Part shown: positions 57,205-64,000 of the stretch, in pieces
How the letters are laid out: every line of letters starts with the position of its first letter
Position numbering within the stretch: the stretch's first letter is position 1
NCBI RefSeq assembly: GCF_900182985.1
Contig: NZ_FXUY01000001.1
Span: forward strand, 2,294,001 to 2,358,000
Reading direction: 5' to 3'
Length of the DNA stretch: 64,000 nt
Origin: Pseudomonas helmanticensis
Lineage (GTDB): Bacteria > Pseudomonadota > Gammaproteobacteria > Pseudomonadales > Pseudomonadaceae
Position numbers and translations under genes: made by a program
Notes under the pieces: generated by a model
Databases searched by the model: none
Told to the model about the DNA's origin: nothing
Seen by the model: only the letters and a program-made list of their open reading frames with translations

Positions 57205-58026
57205 ATGGACGGCGATCATTTGAAAGCGCTCATTGTGTTCGGGGCCATGCTGCTGAGCATGCCCTTGTCTGCCGCGCAGTTGGACTTGCAACTGGGTGAG
57301 AACAGTCGCACCTGGCAGACCGAGGAGTTGCTCAAGCATCCTCAGGTGCAAACCCTGACGATTAAAAACGACGTGTCCTACAAGAAGGACATGACCTATC
57401 GCGCCGTGCCCGTGGCCGCGCTTCTCACCGGCATCAAGCCGGAAGATCACCTGCAAGCCGTGGCGCTGGACGGGTTCGCTGCGGAACTGGCCGCAGCGCC
57501 GCTGCTCAACCGCCAAGGCGCGCGAGCCTGGCTGGCAATCGAAGACCCGGCCCAACCGTGGCCGCCGTTGTCGGAAGGCAAGCACAGCGCCGGGCCGTTC
57601 TATCTGGTGTGGACGGATCCGCAGGCCGGCAATATCAGCCCGGAACAGTGGCCGTTCGAAGTGGCGAGCATCAAGCGCATGGCGCCGGTGGCGGAGCGGT
57701 TCCCTGCCCTGCTGCCTGATCCGGCGTTGAGGAAAGATGATCCGGTGAATCTGGGGTTTGCGTTGTTTCAGAAGAATTGCCTGGCGTGTCACCGATTGAA
57801 CGGTGCCGGGGATGCGCAGTTCGGGCCGGATCTGAATATTCCGTATAACCCGACCGAGTATTTCGGCGTGGACTTCCTGAAGCGCTACATTCGTGATCCG
57901 CAGAGTTTGCGCCAGTGGCCGCAGGCGAAGATGCCGGGGTTTTCGGCGGATGTGTTGCCGGATGGGGATCTGGAAATGTTGGTCGGGTATCTGAAGCACA
58001 TGGCCGGACGCAAGGTTAAACCCTGA
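57205..58026 (+). CDS. c-type cytochrome with a fused N-terminal domain
   Basis: 273 residues from the ATG at 57205; a TTG at 57220 is an alternative. A signal-peptide-like stretch (LKALIVFGAMLLSMPLSA) is followed by a domain of about 150 residues reminiscent of molybdopterin-oxidoreductase-associated folds. The C-terminal haem domain has one C-L-A-C-H motif and a distal methionine candidate in AKMPGFSADVLPDGD. Probably a periplasmic electron carrier. Partner enzyme not seen. Confidence 0.82.
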   Translation: MDGDHLKALIVFGAMLLSMPLSAAQLDLQLGENSRTWQTEELLKHPQVQTLTIKNDVSYKKDMTYRAVPVAALLTGIKPEDHLQAVALDGFAAELAAAPLLNRQGARAWLAIEDPAQPWPPLSEGKHSAGPFYLVWTDPQAGNISPEQWPFEVASIKRMAPVAERFPALLPDPALRKDDPVNLGFALFQKNCLACHRLNGAGDAQFGPDLNIPYNPTEYFGVDFLKRYIRDPQSLRQWPQAKMPGFSADVLPDGDLEMLVGYLKHMAGRKVKP

Positions 58027-58042
58027 CGCTTGCGCCCCCCTC

Positions 58043-58137
58043 TGTAGGAGCTGTCGAGTGCAACGAGGCTGCGATCTTTTGATCTTTGGAATCAAGATCA
58101 AAAGATCAAAAGATCGCAGCGTGCCGCAGCTCCTACA
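58043..58137. repeat. REP-type inverted repeat pair (GATCGCAGCC family)
   Basis: A partly decayed pair between the converging cytochrome and transglutaminase genes. The left arm GTAGGAGCTGTCGAGTG has diverged; the right arm GATCGCAGCGTGCCGCAGCT is closer. Confidence 0.75.
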
Positions 58138-58148
58138 GGGGATGGTGT

Positions 58149-58952
58149 TTACTGTTGCTGGACGGAGATGATCGGGGTCGGCGAGACGAACACCTTCGCG
58201 TGCATCTGCTCGCATCCGCCGCCTCGGCGCATGCCGCGCACCGGGCAGGCATCGAGATAGTCCAGACCCACCGCCAGCTTAAGATGCCGCTCCGGCCGCG
58301 CCAGTTCGTTGGTCACATCGAAGCTGTACCAGGCGTCATCCAGCCAGGCTTCCGCCCAGGCATGACTGGCCAGGTGTTCACAATCCTCGCTGTACAAATA
58401 TCCCGAAACGTAACGCGACGGCACACCCAGACTGCGCGCACAGGCCAGAAACGCATGGGTGTGATCCTGACAAACCCCGGCACGCCCGGCGAAGGCTTCG
58501 GCGGCGCTGGTGTCGACTTCGGTCGAACCCGGCGTGTAGGTCATGTGCTGGTTCAGGCCGTGCATCAGATCGATCAGCGCGGTGCGATCGCGCCGTTGCT
58601 TGCAGGATTTTTCCGCAAATGCGCGCAGGGCCTCATCCGCCTCGGTCAAGCGGGTAAAGCGCAGAAACGGCAGCGCCGACTGGCTTTCGTGTTCGGCCTC
58701 GCGCAACTCATCGATATCGACCTGCCCCCGCGCGCCAATGATGATCGCCTCGTGCGGCTCGTCCATGGTCAGCACGTGCAGGATGTTGCCGAACGGATCG
58801 AGCTGCGCACGCACCGGCCGTGGCAGGTCGAGCTGCCAGCTCAGCACATGCTGGCGCTCGCTGTCGTGGGGTGTCAGTCGCAGGTACTGGATGCTCGCCC
58901 GCACCTTATCTTCGTAGTGATAAGTGGTCTCGTGGCTAATGGAAAGTCTCAT
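58149..58952 (-). CDS. Transglutaminase-like cysteine protease family protein
   Basis: 267-residue protein. The N-terminal bacterial transglutaminase-like domain has conserved SHETTYHYEDKVR and a catalytic core with Cys in GRAGVCQDHTHAFLACARSL, His in SHAWAEAWLDDAWYSFD, and Asp shortly after. The triad is intact, unlike the inactive member at 29.1 kb. Its start overlaps the alpha-E gene's stop (ATGA), so it is the last gene of a three-gene operon. Confidence 0.9.
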   Translation of the reverse strand: MRLSISHETTYHYEDKVRASIQYLRLTPHDSERQHVLSWQLDLPRPVRAQLDPFGNILHVLTMDEPHEAIIIGARGQVDIDELREAEHESQSALPFLRFTRLTEADEALRAFAEKSCKQRRDRTALIDLMHGLNQHMTYTPGSTEVDTSAAEAFAGRAGVCQDHTHAFLACARSLGVPSRYVSGYLYSEDCEHLASHAWAEAWLDDAWYSFDVTNELARPERHLKLAVGLDYLDACPVRGMRRGGGCEQMHAKVFVSPTPIISVQQQ

Positions 58953-59899
58953 GCAGCCTCCAGGTAGGAACTGTGAATGGCGTTACCCAACTGGCGCACC
59001 AGCGGGATGAATTCGGTCAGCCAGGCGTGCAGGCCTTCCTCGAGGATTTCGTTGATGCCGGTGTAGCGCAGGCGCGCGTCCATTTCGGCGGCCAGACGTT
59101 GCGCGGGGCGACCGTTGGCGCCGGGCAACTGCGCGAGAATCTGGTCGATCTCTTCGGTGCAGGCCCTCAGCGAACGCGGCACATCGGCGCGCAACAGCAA
59201 CAACTCGGCGACGTGCCGGGCGCCGGGCGCGTCGCGATAGATTTCGGTGTAGGCCTCGAACGACGACAAGGCGCGCAGCAACGCGCTCCACTGGTAATAC
59301 GCGTGGGCCGTGCCGTCGCTGACCGCTTCGGCCTGATCGCCGGCCATTTCGTAGCGTGCATCGAGCAGTCTTAAAGTGTTGTCCGCACGCTCGATAAAGG
59401 TGCCGAGACGAATGAAACGGAACGCATCGTTTCGCATGATCGTGCCGTAAGAGGCGCCACGAAACAGGTGCGAACGCTCCTTGATCCATTCGCAGAAACG
59501 GCTCATGCCATAGCGACTGAGACCTTGTTCGGCGATCCCGCGAATTTCCAGCCACGTCGAGTTGATGTTCTCCCACATGTCCGCCGTGATACGTCCACGC
59601 ACCGCATGAGCACTCGCCCGTGCCGCGCCGAGGCAGCTGTAGATGCTCGCCGGATTGGCCGCATCGAGGGCAAAAAAGTGCAGCAGGCGTTCGGCATGCA
59701 ACGCGCCATGACGCTCCAGATAATCCTCAAGGGTGCCGGTGATCAGCAACGGCATGGCCAGTTCGTGCAGACCATCGCCGCGACCGTCCTGCGGCATCAG
59801 CGACAGCGAATAACTGACGTCGAGCATCCGTGCGAGGTTTTCCGCCCGCTCCAGGTAACGCGACATCCAATACAGATCCGAGGCAGTTCTACTTAACAT
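58949..59899 (-). CDS. Alpha-E domain protein
   Basis: 316-residue all-alpha protein starting MLSRTASDLYWMSRYLERAEN, the alpha-E family signature. It also contains FIERADNTLRLLDARY. The molecular role is unknown; the family occurs almost only next to transglutaminase and circularly permuted ATP-grasp genes. Overlaps the downstream transglutaminase gene by four bases. Confidence 0.92.
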   Translation of the reverse strand: MLSRTASDLYWMSRYLERAENLARMLDVSYSLSLMPQDGRGDGLHELAMPLLITGTLEDYLERHGALHAERLLHFFALDAANPASIYSCLGAARASAHAVRGRITADMWENINSTWLEIRGIAEQGLSRYGMSRFCEWIKERSHLFRGASYGTIMRNDAFRFIRLGTFIERADNTLRLLDARYEMAGDQAEAVSDGTAHAYYQWSALLRALSSFEAYTEIYRDAPGARHVAELLLLRADVPRSLRACTEEIDQILAQLPGANGRPAQRLAAEMDARLRYTGINEILEEGLHAWLTEFIPLVRQLGNAIHSSYLEAA

Positions 59900-59911
59900 G
59901 GCAAGCTTCCT

Positions 59912-61321
59912 TCAATCCTCGACCACCCAGGTGTCCTTGGTTCCGCCGCCCTGGGATGAGTTCACCACCAGAGAGCCTTCGCGCAGTGCGACGCGGGTCA
60001 AACCGCCAGGCACCACGCGGGTTTCACGCCCGGACAAGACAAACGGGCGCAGGTCGATGTGGCGCGGCGCGATGCCGTTTTCGACAAAGGTCGGACAGGT
60101 CGACAGCGACAGCGTCGGTTGCGCGATGTAAGCGTGAGGCTTGGCCTTGATGCGCTCGCGGAAGGCATCGATTTCGGCCTTCGTCGACGCCGGCCCCACC
60201 AGCATTCCGTAACCGCCGGAGCCTTGGGTTTCCTTGACCACCAGATCTGGAAGATTGGCCAGCACATGGGAAAGTTCAGACGGGTTGCGGCATTGCCAGG
60301 TCGGCACGTTTTTCAGGATCGGTTCTTCGTCGAGGTAGAAACGGATCATGTCGGTGACAAACGGGTATACCGATTTGTCGTCCGCCACGCCGGTGCCGAT
60401 GGCATTGGCCAGCACCACGTTGCCGGAACGATAGGACGACAGCAGCCCCGGCACGCCGAGCATTGAATCCGGGTTGAACGCCAACGGATCGAGGAACGCG
60501 TCGTCGAGGCGGCGGTAGATCACGTCTACCGCTTTCGGGCCATCGGTGGTGCGCATGAAGACTTTGTCGTCACGCACGAACAGGTCCGCGCCTTCGACCA
60601 GCTCGACGCCCATTTCCCGGGCGAGAAACGCATGTTCGAAAAAGGCACTGTTGAAGCGCCCCGGCGTCAGCACCACGACGCTTGGGTCGTCAATCGGGCT
60701 GGAGCTTTTCAGGGTATCGAGCAGCAGGTTCGGGTAGTGATCGATTGGCGCAATGCGTTGCGCGGCGAACAGCTCAGGGAACAGGCGCATCATCATCTTG
60801 CGGTCTTCGAGCATGTAGCTGACGCCACTCGGCGTGCGCAGGTTGTCTTCGAGCACGTAATACGTGCCGTCGCCATCGCGCACCAGATCGACGCCGGAGA
60901 TGTGCGAATAGATATCGCGGTGCAGATCCAGACCTTGCATCGCCAACTGGTATTGCTCGTTGGCCAGCACCTGTTCGGCGGGAATGATCCCGGCCTTGAT
61001 GATGCGCTGCTCGTGATAGAGGTCGGCGAGGAACATGTTCAACGCCTTGACCCGCTGGATACAGCCGCGCTCGACGATCCGCCATTCACTGGCGGGGATG
61101 CTGCGCGGAATGGTGTCGAAAGGAATCAGGCGCTCTGTGCCCTGCTCGTCCCCATAGAGCGTGAAGGTAATCCCGGCACGATGGAACAGCAGATCGGCCT
61201 CGCGGCGCCGTTGGGCCAGCAGCTCGTCAGGCGTGTCGGCCAGCCATCGGGCGAACTCCCGATAATGCGGGCGAACCTGGCCGCCGGCATCGTACATCTC
61301 ATCAAAATAGGTGCGGATCAT
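59912..61321 (-). CDS. Circularly permuted ATP-grasp protein (type 2)
   Basis: 469-residue protein. The diagnostic segments are YVLEDNLRTPSGVSYMLEDR and the C-terminal VVKETQGSGGYGMLVGPAS, in an order permuted relative to usual ATP-grasp enzymes. ATG at 61321 with AAGGAG six bases upstream; a longer in-frame reading (to 61411) is rejected for lack of a ribosome site. First gene of the operon with alpha-E and transglutaminase. Proposed in comparative genomics to make or modify a peptide; the product is unknown. Confidence 0.92.
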   Translation of the reverse strand: MIRTYFDEMYDAGGQVRPHYREFARWLADTPDELLAQRRREADLLFHRAGITFTLYGDEQGTERLIPFDTIPRSIPASEWRIVERGCIQRVKALNMFLADLYHEQRIIKAGIIPAEQVLANEQYQLAMQGLDLHRDIYSHISGVDLVRDGDGTYYVLEDNLRTPSGVSYMLEDRKMMMRLFPELFAAQRIAPIDHYPNLLLDTLKSSSPIDDPSVVVLTPGRFNSAFFEHAFLAREMGVELVEGADLFVRDDKVFMRTTDGPKAVDVIYRRLDDAFLDPLAFNPDSMLGVPGLLSSYRSGNVVLANAIGTGVADDKSVYPFVTDMIRFYLDEEPILKNVPTWQCRNPSELSHVLANLPDLVVKETQGSGGYGMLVGPASTKAEIDAFRERIKAKPHAYIAQPTLSLSTCPTFVENGIAPRHIDLRPFVLSGRETRVVPGGLTRVALREGSLVVNSSQGGGTKDTWVVED

Positions 61322-61439
61322 GCCGTACTCCTTGTCACCCGGACATACAGGCCTTCGCAAGGCCCGTGCCATCGGCATAAACGCTTTGATTTCAATCGGT
61401 TGGATATTCACGCCAGAGACACCGCACCATTCCTGTGCG

Positions 61440-61703
61440 GCAAATGCCCCAACCTGATTGCCCCCGCTTCATTGCGACGCACTGCATCGCCTATCAGCAG
61501 CATAGTCAGAGTTGATTTCACTGCCCGGCCTTGGCTGCGGATAATCCGCGCATTCGCTGCAAAACTTCCCCGCGCACAGCGCCGCGAAGTCGCCAGCTCA
61601 ACTGACCTGGACTGCTCCCGCAGCCCGACCCGCTGTAACCCTGACCGGTTTCCTCTCCTTATCGGTCTTCCCTTTTAGCCACCCTTTTCGGTGGCTTTTT
61701 TTT
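61440..61703 (+). ncRNA. Candidate small RNA ending at an orphan terminator
   Basis: A clear plus-strand intrinsic terminator (61677-61703) has no plus-strand gene upstream for several kilobases, because the ATP-grasp operon runs on the opposite strand. This implies a short independent transcript starting somewhere in the gap. The 5' end is not determined; the start given here is only the outer limit. A pyrimidine-rich stretch (TTTCCTCTCC...TCTTCCCTTTT) precedes the stem, as in some Hfq-bound RNAs. Confidence 0.4.
61677..61703 (+). terminator. Orphan intrinsic terminator
   Basis: AGCCACC pairs with GGTGGCT around CTTTTC and is followed by seven T residues on the plus strand. The opposite strand has no T-run, so direction is clear. 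Confidence 0.88.
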
Positions 61704-61727
61704 GCCTTTTGGAAATGTTTTGAAAGC

Positions 61728-61796
61728 AAAAGATCGCAGCCTCCTGTAGCTCCTACACCAATCACCTGTAGGAGCTGCCGAAGGCTGCGATCTTTT
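61728..61796. repeat. REP-type inverted repeat pair (GATCGCAGCC family)
   Basis: Left arm AAAAGATCGCAGCCTCCTGT (diverged) and right arm GTAGGAGCTGCCGAAGGCTG, located after the orphan terminator and before rraB. Confidence 0.8.
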
Positions 61797-61816
61797 GATC
61801 TTCTATCTATAAAAAT

Positions 61817-62164
61817 TCAATTCAACCGGTGGCGGCTACGCACCTCCTGTTTCACCCCCCAGCCCTCGATTATCCCGCCCAAGGGCTCGACCACTGCCGA
61901 AAAGCCCTGCTCGAAATCGCCAATGTCGTCATATGTCGCGTACATCACCTTGCTCAATTCCAGCGCCCACGCGCCATCATCACGCACACTGACCTGGGCA
62001 TTGATGGATTCACCACGAAATTTGCCTGCAGCCCTGCGCGCCCGCTCCTCGTCCGGGAAAATGGCGTAGAACTCGATGGGATGGAATCGGGAAAAATCGA
62101 AACCGCCTTCTTTCATGCGGCGCAGAACATTGCTGCTGATGTCTTCTTGATAGGCTGTGCTCAT
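61817..62164 (-). CDS. RraB-family ribonuclease E inhibitor
   Basis: 115-residue acidic protein starting MSTAYQEDISSNVLRRMKEGGFD, with FHPIEFYAIFPDEERARRAA and WALELSKVMYATYDDIGDFE, the RraB fold segments. E. coli RraB binds RNase E and alters its RNA choice. ATG at 62164; the longer GTG reading is rejected. Stands alone. Confidence 0.82.
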   Translation of the reverse strand: MSTAYQEDISSNVLRRMKEGGFDFSRFHPIEFYAIFPDEERARRAAGKFRGESINAQVSVRDDGAWALELSKVMYATYDDIGDFEQGFSAVVEPLGGIIEGWGVKQEVRSRHRLN

Positions 62165-62376
62165 GAATCGTCCCCCTCGCATAGATGGATAGACTTTCCG
62201 TATTCCCGCCCCGGGCCTTACAGGCCAAAGCACTTCGGCAACGGGGTTGCCGGCGGGAAACAAGCATGTAGCTGACAAGACCAGACCTTAGCGATCCGTT
62301 CGCTGATCTCGCTTGCAGAGTAGCCCCAAGATAGAGCTGCTGCCAAGGCCTGGTGTGAAAGGTGACAGGAAGAATG

Positions 62377-62610
62377 TCAGACGGGAGTAATGCTGCGGAT
62401 TTCGATGCTGTTCTGGGTTTTCAGGCTTTTCGCCCCCGCGTCGGGGGTACGCCCTTCCAGATCGTTGAGATCCAGTTCGGCAGCAACGGGCAGAAGCCGT
62501 GCCTTGATCAATCGAGCGGCCTCATCGTCGCTGGGGCATTCCGCGCGCTCGAACACCTCATCGACAATTTCACCATGATCGTCCACGAAAGTGACTTTCC
62601 ACTTTTGCAT
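62377..62610 (-). CDS. Hypothetical small acidic protein
   Basis: 77 residues from ATG 62610 (MQKWKVTFVDDHGEIVDE), preceded by a strong GAGGAGG site. The pattern of short strands and an acidic helix (ECPSDDEAARLIKARLLPVA) suggests a small alpha/beta fold. No known domain recognised. Confidence 0.7.
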   Translation of the reverse strand: MQKWKVTFVDDHGEIVDEVFERAECPSDDEAARLIKARLLPVAAELDLNDLEGRTPDAGAKSLKTQNSIEIRSITPV

Positions 62611-62728
62611 CGGTGCCTCCTCGATCAAACCCGCAAATGGGCTTACACCTATCTCGACTTATACGCCGGGGGTTGGTTCAAAAGGATTACAGCGGACGAA
62701 GATGAAAAAAACGACATCTGTCACTGGG

Positions 62729-62806
62729 GCTGCCGCAGGCTGCGATCTTTTGATCTTGTTTTTAAGATCAGAATCAAAAGATCGCAGCCTGCGGCAGCTC
62801 CTACAG
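62729..62806. repeat. REP-type inverted repeat pair (GATCGCAGCC family)
   Basis: Near-perfect opposed arms GCTGCCGCAGGCTGCGATCT and GATCGCAGCCTGCGGCAGCT lie just past the speE stop. Confidence 0.85.
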
Positions 62807-62814
62807 GTTCAATA

Positions 62815-63690
62815 TCAGTCGTTGCTTGGCTTGTTGATCGCCTGCAGCACGTATTGCGGCAAGGCGAATGCGCCGATGTGGATTTCCGGGTTGTAGTAGC
62901 GCGTGACGATGCCGCTGCCGATGAAACGCTGCTGCAGGGTTTCACGGCTCAGCTTGCGGTAGGCCGGATGGGTCGAGCCCCAGGCGAAGGTCATCGAGCC
63001 GCCGATGTAGGTCGGCACGGCTGCCTGGTAGAAGTGCCAGTCCGGGAACAGGCTGTTCAGGCGCCCGGCGGTGGTTTTCACTTCGTCGATCTGCATGAAC
63101 GGCGTGCCGTTCTGGGTCACGAGGATGCCGCCTTCGTTCAGGCAACGGTGGCAGGCCTGGTAGAAGTTCTCCGAGAACAGCACTTCGCCCGGGCCGATCG
63201 GGTCGGTGGAGTCGGAGATGATCACGTCGAATTTTTCCGTGGTGGTGGCGACGAAACGCATGCCGTCGTCGATCACCAGGTTCAGACGTGGATCGTCGTA
63301 GGCGCCGCTGGAGTGGTTCGGCAGGAACTCTTTGCACATGTCGACCACGGTGCCGTCGATCTCGACCATGGTGATGTGTTCGACGCCGGCGTGTTTGCTT
63401 ACTTCGCGCAGCATGCCGCCGTCACCGCCACCGATGATCAACACGCGCTTGGCGCTGCCGTGGGCGAGGATCGGCACGTGGGTGAGCATTTCGTGGTAGA
63501 TGAATTCGTCGGCTTCGGTGGTCTGGATCACGCCGTCCAGCGCCATGACACGGCCCATGCGCGGGTTCTGAAAGATCACCAGGTGCTGGTGTTCGGTGCG
63601 CACTTCGTGCAGCAGTTTTTCCATGCGAAAACGCTGGCCGTAGCCTTCGTAGAGGGTTTCCAGGTACTCGCTGGTCTTGGTGACGGTCAT
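62815..63690 (-). CDS. speE: Spermidine synthase (polyamine aminopropyltransferase)
   Basis: 291-residue enzyme transferring an aminopropyl group from decarboxylated SAM to putrescine. The nucleotide-binding motif [15 protein letters not shown], the acidic [15 protein letters not shown] loop and the N-terminal [16 protein letters not shown] fit the family. ATG at 63690 ([13 protein letters not shown]); a longer frame to 63756 is not used. Confidence 0.95.
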   Translation of the reverse strand: MTVTKTSEYLETLYEGYGQRFRMEKLLHEVRTEHQHLVIFQNPRMGRVMALDGVIQTTEADEFIYHEMLTHVPILAHGSAKRVLIIGGGDGGMLREVSKHAGVEHITMVEIDGTVVDMCKEFLPNHSSGAYDDPRLNLVIDDGMRFVATTTEKFDVIISDSTDPIGPGEVLFSENFYQACHRCLNEGGILVTQNGTPFMQIDEVKTTAGRLNSLFPDWHFYQAAVPTYIGGSMTFAWGSTHPAYRKLSRETLQQRFIGSGIVTRYYNPEIHIGAFALPQYVLQAINKPSND

Positions 63691-63802
63691 GGTGAAGTGC
63701 TCCGATGAATGCGCGGGCGTTAATCGTGGGGACGATTGCCCGGGAAAGGCGCGCATTCTACGTTGCCGAAGATGACAGGTCGAACCTCACAACCACAATC
63801 CC

Positions 63803-63889
63803 TGCAGGAACTGCCGCAGGCTGCGATCTTTTGACATTGATTTTTAAAAGCAAGATCAAAAGATCGCAGCCTTCGGCAGCTCCTACAGG
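63803..63889. repeat. REP-type inverted repeat pair (GATCGCAGCC family)
   Basis: Arms TGCAGGAACTGCCGCAGGCT and GATCGCAGCCTTCGGCAGCT lie between the speE start region and the partial gene at the right edge. Confidence 0.85.
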
Positions 63890-63910
63890 GGTATCGCGGT
63901 GTTGGTTGAT

Positions 63911-64000
63911 TCAGATCCGGACGTTGCCTCGTGGGCCGGCGATTGCCCAGATGATCAGGCCCAGCACTGGCAGGAGGATGATCAGCAACACCCAGACGAT
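63911..64000 (-). CDS. PLDc_N-like small membrane protein, 5' end outside window
   Basis: The last 29 codons of a minus-strand gene are visible: IVWVLLIILLPVLGLIIWAI followed by AGPRGNVRI and a TGA stop. The second helix and the L-P-x-x-G-x-x-I-W pattern match the PLDc_N domain of short two-helix inner membrane proteins. The N-terminus lies beyond the right edge. Confidence 0.7.
   Translation of the reverse strand: MVWVLLIILLPVLGLIIWAIAGPRGNVRI

Larger units (their letters stand above)
61322..61816. other. Intergenic region (495 bp) with orphan plus-strand terminator
   Basis: Holds the promoter of the ATP-grasp operon, an orphan terminator at 61677-61703 and a REP pair. No protein gene is seen. 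The stretch from about 61430 to 61676 is compatible with a small RNA on the plus strand. Confidence 0.5.

Noticed and set aside
61440..61703. Naming the candidate sRNA as a known Pseudomonas RNA such as RgsA
   Set aside because: The pyrimidine-rich end and terminator look similar in style, but I cannot confirm identity and the genomic neighbours differ from those I recall for rgsA.

Overview
The window is a stretch of chromosome from a Pseudomonas of the P. fluorescens group. The main evidence is the cmaX-crfX-cmpX-sigX-oprF cluster, the kinase-nirB-nirD-nitrate reductase-cobA operon, the acnD/prpF type of methylcitrate operon, high G+C codon use, and many dispersed REP palindromes of the GATCGCAGCC...GGCAGCTCCTAC type. 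Almost all of it is ordinary core genome. The clear accessory patch is an Rhs toxin locus at about 40.7-46.4 kb, whose 3' end is strikingly AT-rich.

Layout. 1-7.5 kb: nitrate/nitrite assimilation. A Ser/Thr kinase tail is followed by a leader RNA holding two A1/G4 hexaloop hairpins and a terminator, then nirB, nirD, the nitrate reductase gene and cobA (siroheme synthesis). 7.5-12 kb: oprF, sigX, cmpX, crfX, cmaX (envelope stress and porin cluster) and an rraA-like gene. 12-16.8 kb: an alpha/beta hydrolase, then ppsA divergent from its regulator ppsR. 16.9-19.3 kb: a MocR-type regulator divergent from an EamA exporter. 19.4-28.3 kb: propionate catabolism on the minus strand, in transcription order gntR-prpB-prpC-acnD-prpF-prpD, with matching palindromes at the promoter. 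28.6-31.7 kb: retropepsin-like protease, inactive transglutaminase-7TM protein and ATP-grasp ligase. 31.9-34.9 kb: pabB, thrH, cysH. 35.4-37.7 kb: an NCS1 permease and a hydantoin/allantoin racemase. 37.9-40.5 kb: LysR regulator, SDR and HAD phosphatase.

40.7-46.4 kb: an Rhs polymorphic toxin. Its C-terminal domain carries the R / S-T-S / E-x-E signature of cholera-toxin-like ADP-ribosyltransferases. It is followed by two small genes that are paralogues of each other and are probably a duplicated immunity gene. 46.4-49.3 kb: small-gene territory (acidic protein, two glycine-zipper proteins, short hypotheticals, YbjQ-like protein) ending in tRNA-Ser(GGA). 49.6-57 kb: a crotonase, an acyltransferase, corA, a GATase, and a fadB-like/thiolase beta-oxidation pair. 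57-61.3 kb: a 31-residue membrane peptide, a cytochrome c and the transglutaminase/alpha-E/ATP-grasp operon. 61.4-64 kb: an orphan plus-strand terminator (possible sRNA), rraB, a small hypothetical, speE and the tail of a PLDc_N-like membrane protein.

The points most worth following are the Rhs ADP-ribosyltransferase with two immunity candidates, the double-hexaloop leader upstream of nirB, the orphan terminator near 61.7 kb, the REP-encoded C-terminus of CobA, and two unlinked ATP-grasp/transglutaminase systems in one window. All assignments rest on reading the sequence; no database search was run.
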